A stretch of DNA of 64,000 bases. Origin: DASZZZ01 sp036260375. Its GTDB lineage: Bacteria; Actinomycetota; CADDZG01; WHSQ01. Where the stretch lies: assembly GCA_036260375.1 (NCBI GenBank), contig DASZZZ010000097.1, positions 1-64,000 of the forward strand, read 5' to 3'. The translations under genes were made by a program, and so were the position numbers. The notes under the pieces are model-generated. The model was not told the origin of the DNA. It made no database searches and saw only the letters and a program-made list of their open reading frames with translations. Shown piece after piece: positions 8,707 to 16,248 of this stretch; position 1 is the first letter of the stretch, and the number at the start of each line of letters is the position of its first letter.

Positions 8707-9843
8707 GTGCCGAGCGTCTATCTCGCCGGCGTGGCCGCGGCGATCGCGTTCGGCAAGTTCGTGCCCTTGAGCGCGTCGATGCGTGGCGAGCTCGAGCTGT
8801 CGTTCACGTCGTTCGAGTGGCTCGTCTCCATCGTCATGGTCGTCGCGGCCACTCTTGGTCTTCCCGTCGGCATCTGGCTCCGGCGGCACGATGCCCACCG
8901 TGCGCTGATCGCCGGCCTCTGCGTGATGGGGGCGGCGGGTGCCGTGCAAGCCCTGACGACGGACGTCCCGTTGCTCTACTTCGAGCGCGTCGTCGAGGGC
9001 GCCGGGTATCTCGTAGTCGTCGTCACCGGTCCGTTGTTGCTCTCGCGGGCGGTGACGGACGAGGCGGAGGCGGCATGGCTTGCGCTGTGGAGCACGTTCT
9101 TGCCCGTCGGCCTGGCGATCGCGTCCTTGGGCGGCGCGCTCGAGGGCGTCGTCGGCTGGAGGACGACGGTGTCCCTCGCGTCGGTGCCCGCGTTCGTGGC
9201 GGTCGTCGGTCTGTTGCTGTTTCGTCGCGGCGACCCGGTACGGGGCGCGCGAGTTGCTGGTTCCATGGACGCGTTCTCGGCCGAGCTGTGGCTCGCACTC
9301 GCGTTCGCGCTCGCCGCGTCGCTCGGGATCTCTCTGTTGGCGATCGTCCCGGCGCTCGCCGAGAGTCACGACGTCCAAGGCGTCGCCGTCGGCCTCACGA
9401 CGGCCGTCGTGGCGCTCGCGGGCGTTCCGGGAAGCATCGTCGCGAGCGCCTTGCTCAAGCGAGGGCATCGCCTCGCGCGACTCGTGGCGACCGGCGCCGT
9501 CATGCCGCTCGCGGCTGCGTTCGTATTCTGGAGTCGGTCGTGGTCCGTCGCCGCCGTCGCCACTGCCGTCATCCTGTTCGTCGACGGTGTGCTCCTGGCC
9601 ACCATGTACGCGGCGGTGCCGTTGGTTGCGCGGGGGCGTCTCGAGCGCGCGTATGGAGCCCTCGTGCAGGCGGGAAGTCTCGGCGCGCTCCTCGGGCCGC
9701 CGCTCTTCGGCGTCGTCGTGGCGACGGCGGGTTGGGGGCCGGGCGTCCCGCTGATCGCGGCCTTCACCGCCGGCGCCATCGGCGCGTTCTACGTCTGTCG
9801 CGCGCACGTCGCGGCGGCGCGTCCGGGGAATGGCGGGCAGTGA
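8707..9843 (+). CDS. MFS transporter of the radical SAM cassette
   Basis: 378 residues with about eleven to twelve hydrophobic segments and the MFS loop RRHDAHRALIAG after segment two. The start is the only in-frame start codon after the TGA at 8656, a GTG at 8707 preceded by GCAGG; this leaves almost no cytosolic N-tail. An ATG at 8655 overlapping the upstream stop (ATGA) is in another frame and encodes an Arg-rich peptide, so a small indel near 8690 is possible. By position it would move the cassette product or precursor; the direction is unproven. Confidence 0.82.
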   Translation: MPSVYLAGVAAAIAFGKFVPLSASMRGELELSFTSFEWLVSIVMVVAATLGLPVGIWLRRHDAHRALIAGLCVMGAAGAVQALTTDVPLLYFERVVEGAGYLVVVVTGPLLLSRAVTDEAEAAWLALWSTFLPVGLAIASLGGALEGVVGWRTTVSLASVPAFVAVVGLLLFRRGDPVRGARVAGSMDAFSAELWLALAFALAASLGISLLAIVPALAESHDVQGVAVGLTTAVVALAGVPGSIVASALLKRGHRLARLVATGAVMPLAAAFVFWSRSWSVAAVATAVILFVDGVLLATMYAAVPLVARGRLERAYGALVQAGSLGALLGPPLFGVVVATAGWGPGVPLIAAFTAGAIGAFYVCRAHVAAARPGNGGQ

Positions 9844-10718
9844 TGCTGTCGCGCGCCGGCATGGAGTACGTCGCCGGCGTCGTCGCCCGCGTCGTGGAAC
9901 GCGAGGTTCTGTCCCGCTTCGAGCGGCTGACGCCGGGAGACGTCCACGACAAGGGCGACGGAGACCTCGTCACGACGGCCGATCTCGCGGTCGAGGCGTG
10001 CCTCGAGCAGACGCTGACGCGTGTGTTGCCGGGATCCGTCGTCGTCGGCGAGGAGCGGATCGCTGCCGAGCCGGACGTCTTGCGCGCTCTGGGCAACGAC
10101 GCTCCCGTGTGGCTGATCGACCCGATCGACGGCACGGCGAGCTTCGTCGCCGGGGGCCGACGCTTCTCGACGATCATCGCGCTATGCGCCGGCGGGTCGA
10201 CCGTCGCGGGGTGGATCCATGCCCCGCTCATGGGGCACACGCTGTGGGCCTTGGCCGGGCGAGGGGTCTACCTCGACGGCGTCCGGCTCCCGCGCGGCTC
10301 TCGGCGCCCTGCGGAGCGCGTCACAGTGACGCTCGCCGACGCCTCGCGTCGAACCGAGGCCGACGCGTGCATTGCCGAGCGGCTGCACCAGGTGGGCGTG
10401 ACGACGGCGGGCTGTGACGGCGTCGGGTGCGAGTACGTCGAGCTTGCGACGACCGGCGGACGCGCCGCGCTGTTCTCCTGGGACAAGCCGTGGGACCACG
10501 CCGCGGGCTTGCTCGCCGTCGCGGAGAGCGGAGGCGTGACCATGACGGCGTCGGGCGAGTCGTTTCGACCGGCCGGTGGCAACGCCCTGCCGATCGTCGT
10601 CGCACCCGACGTGGCCGTGGCGACGGGCCTGGTCGCGTTGCTCTCGCCGCGCGCGTCGGCGACTCAGTCCCCTTCCGGTGGCGACTCCGGCACGATGGGC
10701 ACCGTGAGCCCCGATTGA
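9843..10718 (+). CDS. Inositol monophosphatase-family phosphatase
   Basis: 291 residues of the Mg-dependent, lithium-sensitive phosphatase superfamily. Motifs: VVGEER (metal-binding Glu, about residue 70), WLIDPIDGTASF (DPIDGT, about residue 93) and WDKPWDHAAGLL near residue 215 with the last metal Asp. Known relatives hydrolyse inositol phosphates, fructose 1,6-bisphosphate, 3'-phosphoadenosine 5'-phosphate or histidinol phosphate. The ATG overlaps the MFS stop by one base (TGATG), so it belongs to the same transcript. Next to a UPRT-like and a LOG-like enzyme, removal of a sugar phosphate from a nucleotide-type intermediate is a reasonable guess. The last 55 bp overlap the convergent response-regulator gene. 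Confidence 0.86.
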   Translation: MLSRAGMEYVAGVVARVVEREVLSRFERLTPGDVHDKGDGDLVTTADLAVEACLEQTLTRVLPGSVVVGEERIAAEPDVLRALGNDAPVWLIDPIDGTASFVAGGRRFSTIIALCAGGSTVAGWIHAPLMGHTLWALAGRGVYLDGVRLPRGSRRPAERVTVTLADASRRTEADACIAERLHQVGVTTAGCDGVGCEYVELATTGGRAALFSWDKPWDHAAGLLAVAESGGVTMTASGESFRPAGGNALPIVVAPDVAVATGLVALLSPRASATQSPSGGDSGTMGTVSPD

Positions 10719-11356
10719 TACGCGAACGACACGATTTGTGCCCGGTCCCTGAGGTCGAGCTTGTGCCGCAGGTGATACGTGTGCGAGCGAACGGTTGCGA
10801 GCTCGAGGCACAGCTTGTCGGCGATCTCCTCGTTAGACATTCCGTGTGCGACGAGACGCATGATCTCCAGTTCCCGCCGCGTGAGACGCTCCAACGCGCG
10901 TCGAGCGCTGTTCAGCGGCTGCGCGTTCCGCCAGAAGAGCCAATCGATCAGGCGCCGCGCGATCGGCGCCGACAACGTGGCCTGGCCCGCGGCGAGAGCG
11001 CGCACGGCGCGCGCCAGGTCGCCGGAGTCAGAGTCCTTGACGAGGTAGCCGTAGGCGCCAGCAGCGAGCGCTCGCATTATCGTGGCGTCGTCCACGCGCG
11101 TCGTGAACACGAGCACTTGAATGACGTGATCGTCTGTGGTGCTCGTCAGGTGTGTCGCGACGTCGAATCCCGATATCCCGTGGACGTCGATGTCCGTGAC
11201 GACCACCTCCGGCCGCAGCCGACGTGCGAGAGTGACGGCCTCGCCGCCGTCCCCCGTCGTTGCGACGACTTCGAGGTCCGGCTCGGCCTCGAGCATGTTG
11301 CGCACTCCGTTGCGGATCGCCGGGATGGCGTCGCAGACGAGCACCTTGATCCCCAC
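10664..11356 (-). CDS. LuxR/NarL-family response regulator
   Basis: 230 residues: receiver domain (about 1-125) with the phospho-acceptor Asp in VVVTDID and Lys in YLVKDSD, and a C-terminal LuxR-type helix-turn-helix (LTRRELEIMRLVAHGMSNEEIADKL, VRSHTYHLRHKL). It starts at GTG. It is convergent with the phosphatase gene and overlaps it by 55 bp, so it may regulate the cassette or interfere with it by antisense transcription. Codon use is milder than in the distant response regulator at 12799. No sensor kinase is adjacent. Confidence 0.88.
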   Translation of the reverse strand: MGIKVLVCDAIPAIRNGVRNMLEAEPDLEVVATTGDGGEAVTLARRLRPEVVVTDIDVHGISGFDVATHLTSTTDDHVIQVLVFTTRVDDATIMRALAAGAYGYLVKDSDSGDLARAVRALAAGQATLSAPIARRLIDWLFWRNAQPLNSARRALERLTRRELEIMRLVAHGMSNEEIADKLCLELATVRSHTYHLRHKLDLRDRAQIVSFAYQSGLTVPIVPESPPEGD

Positions 11357-11387
11357 TGACGCAAGACACCAGAAATAGCGCGCCGGG

Positions 11388-12794
11388 TCAAGTCGACGCG
11401 GGCGGTGGCCTCGTGAGTGCCGAGCGTGCCGCGGCCAGCAGGCGCTCGTCGTCGTCGGGCGCGATCGTACGGACGTCGAGCAGCACGCGGTCGTCCTCGG
11501 TGCGCGCGATCACCGGCGGCGACGCGGCGCGCAGCGCGGCGTCGAGCTCGTCGGGAGGCGTCGTCGGGTGCGTCAGCGCGACCGCCCACGAGCCAAGCTC
11601 GGCCCCCGGGAGCGACCCGCCGCCGGTCACGGCGCGCGTGGGCACCGCCTCCGCCTTGACGCCCGCGCCGCCGTCGAGCGCCGACGCGAGGGCCGACGCG
11701 CGCGCCTCGAGTGTCTCGGGCGCGGCCAGCGCCATGCCCCACAGCGGAAGGTCCGCGGCCCGCCCGGACAGGTACGCGTCGAGCGTCGCCTCGAGCGCCG
11801 CGAGCGTCATCTTGCCGGGGCGCACGGCGCGCACGAGCGGATGGCGCGCGATCGTCTCCACGAGCCGGGCGCGCCCGACGATCACGCCCGCCTGCGGCCC
11901 GCCGAGAAGCTTGTCGCCCGAGAACGTCACGACGTCGGCGCCGGCCGCGAGGGCGTCGGCGACGCGCGGCTCGTCGCGGCTCCACGGCGCGTCGCCGGGC
12001 GGCTCGACGAGACCGGAGCCGAGGTCGTACAGGAACGGCACGCCGCGGCCGCGCGCGAGCCGCGCGACGTCGCGGTCGGCGACCGACGCGGTGAAGCCGA
12101 CGACGCGGTAGTTCGACGGATGCACCTTGAGGATCGCGGCCGTGTCGGGCCCGAGCGCGCGCTCGTAGTCGGCGAGGTGCGTGCGGTTCGTCGTGCCGAC
12201 CTCCACGAGGCGCGCGCCGGATGCGGCCATGACGTCGGGAATGCGGAACTCGCCGCCGATCTCGACGAGCTCGCCGCGGCTGATGACGACGTCGCGGCCC
12301 GCGCACAGGGCGGCGAGCACGACCAGCACCGCCGCGGCGTTGTTGTTGACGACCAGCGCGGCCTCGGCCCCCGTCAGCTCTCGCAGCAACGTCGCCGCAT
12401 GGTCGTGCCTCCGCCCGCGGCCTCCGCGCGCGACGTCGTACTCGAGGTTGGAGTAGCCGCGCGCGACGCGCGCGACCGCGTCGAGCTGCGTCCGTCCGAG
12501 CGGGACGCGACCCAGGTTCGTGTGGACGATCACGCCGGTGGCGTTGATCACGGGACCGAGCAGCGCGCGCCGGCGCGCCGCGAGACGCGCGGCGGCGGCG
12601 TGCGCCACGTCGTCGACCGAGGGGGCGTGCCCGCCGCGCGCGACGGCGCGACGCGCGTCCGCGACCGCGGCCCGCACGGCATCGGCGCGCGCGTCGTGCG
12701 GCGAGTCGTCGTCGAGCGCGGCGAGGACGCGGTCGACCGACGGCAGCTTGCGCAGCTCAGAGGCGCCGGACTCGTCGTGCCCGGACGGCGTCAC
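11388..12794 (-). CDS. selA: L-seryl-tRNA(Sec) selenium transferase SelA
   Basis: 468-residue PLP enzyme that converts seryl-tRNA(Sec) to selenocysteyl-tRNA(Sec) using selenophosphate. Typical landmarks: N-terminal LRKLPSVDRVL, VINATGVIVHTNLGRVPL, and SGDKLLGGPQAGVIVG with the PLP Lys at residue 295. The GTG start at 12794 lies four bases after the stop of the upstream response-regulator gene with no separate promoter space, so the two are probably translationally coupled. selB lies 5.6 kb downstream, beyond the radical SAM cassette, where an adjacent selB would be expected. Residues about 318-331 are the source of the duplicated 38-bp stretch near selB. Confidence 0.96.
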   Translation of the reverse strand: MTPSGHDESGASELRKLPSVDRVLAALDDDSPHDARADAVRAAVADARRAVARGGHAPSVDDVAHAAAARLAARRRALLGPVINATGVIVHTNLGRVPLGRTQLDAVARVARGYSNLEYDVARGGRGRRHDHAATLLRELTGAEAALVVNNNAAAVLVVLAALCAGRDVVISRGELVEIGGEFRIPDVMAASGARLVEVGTTNRTHLADYERALGPDTAAILKVHPSNYRVVGFTASVADRDVARLARGRGVPFLYDLGSGLVEPPGDAPWSRDEPRVADALAAGADVVTFSGDKLLGGPQAGVIVGRARLVETIARHPLVRAVRPGKMTLAALEATLDAYLSGRAADLPLWGMALAAPETLEARASALASALDGGAGVKAEAVPTRAVTGGGSLPGAELGSWAVALTHPTTPPDELDAALRAASPPVIARTEDDRVLLDVRTIAPDDDERLLAAARSALTRPPPAST

Positions 12795-12798
12795 GGCG

Positions 12799-13464
12799 TC
12801 AGGGAAGGTCCAGCAGGCGGTGCTTCATCGCCTCCTGGATCGCCGACACGCGGTTGTTAACGTGCAGCTTGGAGTAGATGTTCGCGACGTGCGTCGTCAC
12901 GGTGCGCTCCGAGATCTTCAACCGGCTCGCGATCGTCTTGTTCGGAAGGCCCTCGCTCATGAGCTTGAGGATCTCGCGCTCGCGCGGCGTCAGCGGCTGG
13001 TAGACGTCCGCGACGTCGGCGCGCTGGTAAGTCTGGAACTCCGACAGCACCTGAGAGGCGAGCACGGGATCGAGCTTCGCCTCGCCGCGCGCGACGTCGC
13101 GCACCGTCGCGACGACCTCGTCGAGCTCGGCCGTCTTGAGGAGGTAGCCCGACGCGCCGGCCTTGAGCGCGTCGAACACGAACTGGCGCTCGTCGTGGCC
13201 CGACAGGACGACGACGCCGACGTGCGGGAACGAGTCCTTGATCTCTTTGGTGGCGACGATGCCGTCCTTGTTGGGCATGACGACGTCGATGAGGACGACG
13301 TCGGGAGCGGTCTCCTCGACGAGGGCGACGGCGTGTGCCCCGTCGGACGCCTCGCCGACGATCTCGATGCTGCCCTCCGACTCCAGCATCGTCTTCATGC
13401 CGCGCCTGAGCAGGTCGTGGTCGTCGACGAGCGCGACGCGAATGCTCGAGTCGGCGTGCGTCAT
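12799..13464 (-). CDS. NarL/DegU-type response regulator upstream of selA
   Basis: 221 residues from the ATG at 13464. The receiver domain has VALVDDHDLLRRGM, the acceptor Asp in VVLIDVVMPNKDG and Lys in YLLKTAE; the LuxR-type domain at about residues 155-215 reads LTPREREILKLMSEGLPNKTIAS. The start is chosen because TATCAT (13472-13477) ends 7 bases before it, a leaderless arrangement; an upstream in-frame ATG at 13500 would place the hexamer inside the gene. It ends four bases before selA, so selenocysteine synthesis may be under two-component control. The kinase is not nearby. Confidence 0.9.
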   Translation of the reverse strand: MTHADSSIRVALVDDHDLLRRGMKTMLESEGSIEIVGEASDGAHAVALVEETAPDVVLIDVVMPNKDGIVATKEIKDSFPHVGVVVLSGHDERQFVFDALKAGASGYLLKTAELDEVVATVRDVARGEAKLDPVLASQVLSEFQTYQRADVADVYQPLTPREREILKLMSEGLPNKTIASRLKISERTVTTHVANIYSKLHVNNRVSAIQEAMKHRLLDLP

Positions 13465-13569
13465 GCAACGGATGATAGGCGCACACCGGGCAATCGTCAC
13501 GGGGATCGTGCGGAGACGAAGCGGCGGTCGCGCTAAACCGGCCCGTGCAGGGGGCCGAAACTACAGTCC

Positions 13570-14538
13570 ATGACCGCTTCTCGCCGTCTTCGACCGCTCG
13601 CCGGCGTGCTCGCCGCGGGCGTGCTGGCCAACGTGGCACTCGCCGCGCCCGCCGCCGCGTACGACTGGCCGCGCCGCCTGCGGCCCGGCGCGCACGGCGC
13701 GCACGTGAGGGTGCTCCAGGTGCGCGTCGCGGGCTGGTCGACGCTAAGCCGGCCGGCGCAGTTCGTGATCGACGGCGACTACGGGGCGGCGACCGCCGCC
13801 GCGGTGCGGGCGTTCGAGACGTTCTACGGGATCCCGCACCCCAACGGCGTCGCGGGCCCGAAGACGTTCGCCAAGCTCAACTCGCTCCAGGACGCCGACG
13901 GCTCGACGAAGCACTTCGACTTCTCGGAGTTCGTGCAGCGGTCGAGCAGCTCGTGCTCCGCGCGCGCCAACGCGTATGCGGGCACCTTCGGCGGGGGCAT
14001 GGTCCCCGAGAAGACGGTGCGGCGCAACGTCCGCCACCTCATGTGGCGCCTCGAGGCGGTCCGCGCCAAGGGCGGCTCGCATCCCATCGGCATCAACTCC
14101 GGCTACCGCAGCGTCGCCTACAACGACTGCATCGGCGGGGCGAGCGTGTCGCAGCACATGTACGGCACCGCCGCCGACAACCGCATGGCGGAGGTGTCGA
14201 ACCGCCGCGCCCGCGATCTCGCGAAGCTCAGCCAGGTCCACGGCATCGGGTGCTACTCGTCCCAGACGCACAACCACTTCGACCTCCGCATGGACAACGC
14301 CGCGCTGTCGTACGCGCGGGCGTGGTGGTGGCCCGACCGCGACTCGCGCGGCCGCGACCTCGACGACAACGGCGTCCCGTGCTGGGGCGAGGTCGCCCGG
14401 ACCGCGGCCCCCATGGCGACCGTGCTCGAGGGCGTCGCCGAGGCACTGCCCGGCGCCGGTTCGCTCGTGCCGTCGGCGGCGGAGATCGAGCTGTTCGAGC
14501 GGGCCGGGGAGCCGGCCGACCTCGAGGGCGCGGACTGA
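13570..14538 (+). CDS. Secreted peptidoglycan-binding protein with M15 peptidase domain
   Basis: 322 residues. Signal peptide (Arg-rich start, then LAGVLAAGVLANVALA, cleavage near AAPAAA-YDW). A PG_binding_1 domain follows (LRPGAHGAHVRVLQ, IDGDYGAATAAAVRAF; residues about 35-105), then a zinc DD-peptidase of the M15A type: SQHMYGTAADNR (His and Asp ligands in SxHxxGxAxD) and HNHFDLR (final His). It should act outside the membrane on peptidoglycan stem peptides. The next gene begins at its stop codon. Confidence 0.88.
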   Translation: MTASRRLRPLAGVLAAGVLANVALAAPAAAYDWPRRLRPGAHGAHVRVLQVRVAGWSTLSRPAQFVIDGDYGAATAAAVRAFETFYGIPHPNGVAGPKTFAKLNSLQDADGSTKHFDFSEFVQRSSSSCSARANAYAGTFGGGMVPEKTVRRNVRHLMWRLEAVRAKGGSHPIGINSGYRSVAYNDCIGGASVSQHMYGTAADNRMAEVSNRRARDLAKLSQVHGIGCYSSQTHNHFDLRMDNAALSYARAWWWPDRDSRGRDLDDNGVPCWGEVARTAAPMATVLEGVAEALPGAGSLVPSAAEIELFERAGEPADLEGAD

Positions 14539-14561
14539 GCCCGACGTCGCGCGCCGTCGTC

Positions 14562-15683
14562 GTGGCGGTCGTCGTCGCGGCCATCGCCGCATGCGCGCCC
14601 GGCGCCGGTCGGGACCGCGACGCGGCATTGCCACTCACGTCGTGGGGCCCCGGGGGCCGGCCGGACGGCGCCCGGACGCCCGCGCCGGCGGCATCCCCGG
14701 ACGCCGCGCCCACGACGGCCCCCGCGCCGACGCCGGTCGTCTCCGCGGACGCGGCGCCGGCCGACCTCTACTACGTCGACGGCACGAAGGTGCTGAGGCG
14801 ACGCGCGGGCGGCGGAACCGACGTCCTCGCCGACGTGCCGACGCCCGACGTCGTCGCACCGCCGGACACCCCGCTGCTCGCCTACGTCACGGGCGCCCCG
14901 TCGCCCGACGACGACTTCCTCGTCGACCCCGTGCTGCACGTTCTGGACCCGTGGGCGCGGGACCACCTCAAGATCGGCGCCGGCGTCTCGCCGCTGTGGC
15001 AGCCGGCGATGCCGCGCGTCGCGTACCTGCAGCCGGTCGGCGACCGCCGCTGCGAGGGCGAGCGGTGCTCGGGCGCGGTGCGGGTCGCCCTCACGAACGC
15101 CTTCGACGGCGCCGTGGACGTGCTCCTTCCCGCGGGCCGTTGGAGCCTGCTCGGATGGGCCGGCGACGTCCTCCTCGTCGCCGACGCGACCCGTCCCGAG
15201 CGCACGGTCACCGTGGACTTCAGCGGGCGGCGAGGATCGCTGCCCGTGCCGCCGCGCGAGATCTGGGGCGCGTCTCCGGACGGGCGGTGGCTCCTCGTCG
15301 CGCGCCCCGGAGAGGCCGCCTTCGTGCCGCTCGACCGCGGGCACATCGCCGGGTCGCCGCGGCCCGTGCCGCTCGCGGGGCGTGTGATCGCCGACGGGTC
15401 GTGGGCGCACGACTCGTCGCGCGTCGCCGCCGTCCTCCTCGACCCCTCCGGCCGGCGCCCGTCGAAGGTCGTCGTTCTCGCCCCCGAGTCGCCGCGTCCC
15501 GTTACGGTCGCCGGGTCCGCCGGCGCGTCGTCGTCGGTCCTGTGGGCCCCGACGGGGGCCGAGATCGCATTCGCGGCCGAGGCCGGCCGTCGCCTCGAGG
15601 CCCGGGTGTGCGCACTCGAGGGCGCGCCGTGCCGGCGTGGGCCGTCGTGGACCTCGGGGGTGCGCCTGCTCCAGCTCTACTAA
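14562..15683 (+). CDS. Putative lipoprotein with beta-propeller-like repeats
   Basis: About 373 residues. The N-terminal hydrophobic run ends in a lipobox-like IAAC, followed by a Pro/Ala/Thr-rich linker. The rest shows repeated propeller-like strands (DLYYVDGTKVLRR, PRVAYLQP, WAHDSSRVAAVLLD, WAPTGAEIAFAAEAG) as in TolB/WD40-like proteins. The only conventional start before the lipobox is GTG 14562, giving a very short signal. A CTG at 14535 overlapping the upstream stop would give a better lipoprotein signal (SPTSRAVVVAVVVAAIAAC), so the true start may be there. Function unknown; probably made with the upstream peptidase and placed on the cell surface. Confidence 0.7.
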   Translation: MAVVVAAIAACAPGAGRDRDAALPLTSWGPGGRPDGARTPAPAASPDAAPTTAPAPTPVVSADAAPADLYYVDGTKVLRRRAGGGTDVLADVPTPDVVAPPDTPLLAYVTGAPSPDDDFLVDPVLHVLDPWARDHLKIGAGVSPLWQPAMPRVAYLQPVGDRRCEGERCSGAVRVALTNAFDGAVDVLLPAGRWSLLGWAGDVLLVADATRPERTVTVDFSGRRGSLPVPPREIWGASPDGRWLLVARPGEAAFVPLDRGHIAGSPRPVPLAGRVIADGSWAHDSSRVAAVLLDPSGRRPSKVVVLAPESPRPVTVAGSAGASSSVLWAPTGAEIAFAAEAGRRLEARVCALEGAPCRRGPSWTSGVRLLQLY

Positions 15684-15966
15684 CGGTTCGTTCGCCGCTA
15701 TTGACACGGGTCCTATCGTGGAGGCGTCCGGCGGCGGACGGTGCAACCCCGGGCGACCCGGAAGCGTCTATCCGGTGAGTCGCAGAGGTCGCCCCGAGTC
15801 GTCCGCGCGGCGGGCACGAGGGGGGAATGGAGATCGAAGGGCGCTCGTTTACGCGTACGACGAACGGATATGAGTAGCGGGCTCGCGGGCAGGGCTGATG
15901 CGAGCCGAGGCTCGTGGTCGCGAGGTCTCGCACGAGCGCACAAAGGAACTGGAGGAGGGATAGGCC
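15684..15966. promoter_or_regulatory. Leader region of the whiB-like gene
   Basis: About 280 bp without a convincing gene. It contains a consensus-like TTGACA near 15700 and AT-richer patches (TCGTTTACG near 15845, GGATATGAG near 15866) that could serve as -35/-10 elements. It ends in a strong Shine-Dalgarno GGAGGAGGGA (15951-15960). Long untranslated leaders are common for whiB genes. No riboswitch is recognised. Confidence 0.4.
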
Positions 15967-16248
15967 CTGGCCTTCACGGAAACGTCGGAACGGCTCGACT
16001 GGCAGGACGTCGCCGCCTGTCGTGAGTACGACAACGTCCTCTTCTTCGGCGAGGAGGGCGAGTCCGAGCTCGAGAAGCAGGCGCGCGAGACGCGCGCCAA
16101 GGCGGTGTGCCAGCGTTGCCCCGTCAGCGAGCCGTGCCTCGAATTCGCCATGGAGACGAACCAGAAGTACGGCATCTGGGGCGGACTCACCGACAAGGAG
16201 CGTGCGTCGCTCAAGCGTCGCCGTGCCCGCGCGCGCCGCGCGTCGTAG
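15967..16248 (+). CDS. WhiB-family iron-sulfur transcription factor, apparent CTG start
   Basis: 93 residues. The four cluster-binding Cys are C18, C48, C51 and C57 (AAC...VCQRCPVSEPC), followed by the WhiB signature YGIWGGLTDKER and a basic C-terminal tail (KRRRARARRAS) for DNA binding. An in-frame TAG at 15961 lies only two codons before CTG 15967. The next ATG or GTG comes after the first Cys, which would destroy the domain. GGAGGAGGG ends 7 bases before the CTG, so CTG is almost certainly the start. WhiB proteins bind sigma factors or DNA and sense redox state or NO. Usual length is 80-110 residues. Confidence 0.92.
   Translation: MAFTETSERLDWQDVAACREYDNVLFFGEEGESELEKQARETRAKAVCQRCPVSEPCLEFAMETNQKYGIWGGLTDKERASLKRRRARARRAS

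Noticed and set aside
15637..15873. 78-codon ORF upstream of whiB
   Set aside because: It begins inside the lipoprotein gene in another frame and has no coding character; better read as leader DNA.
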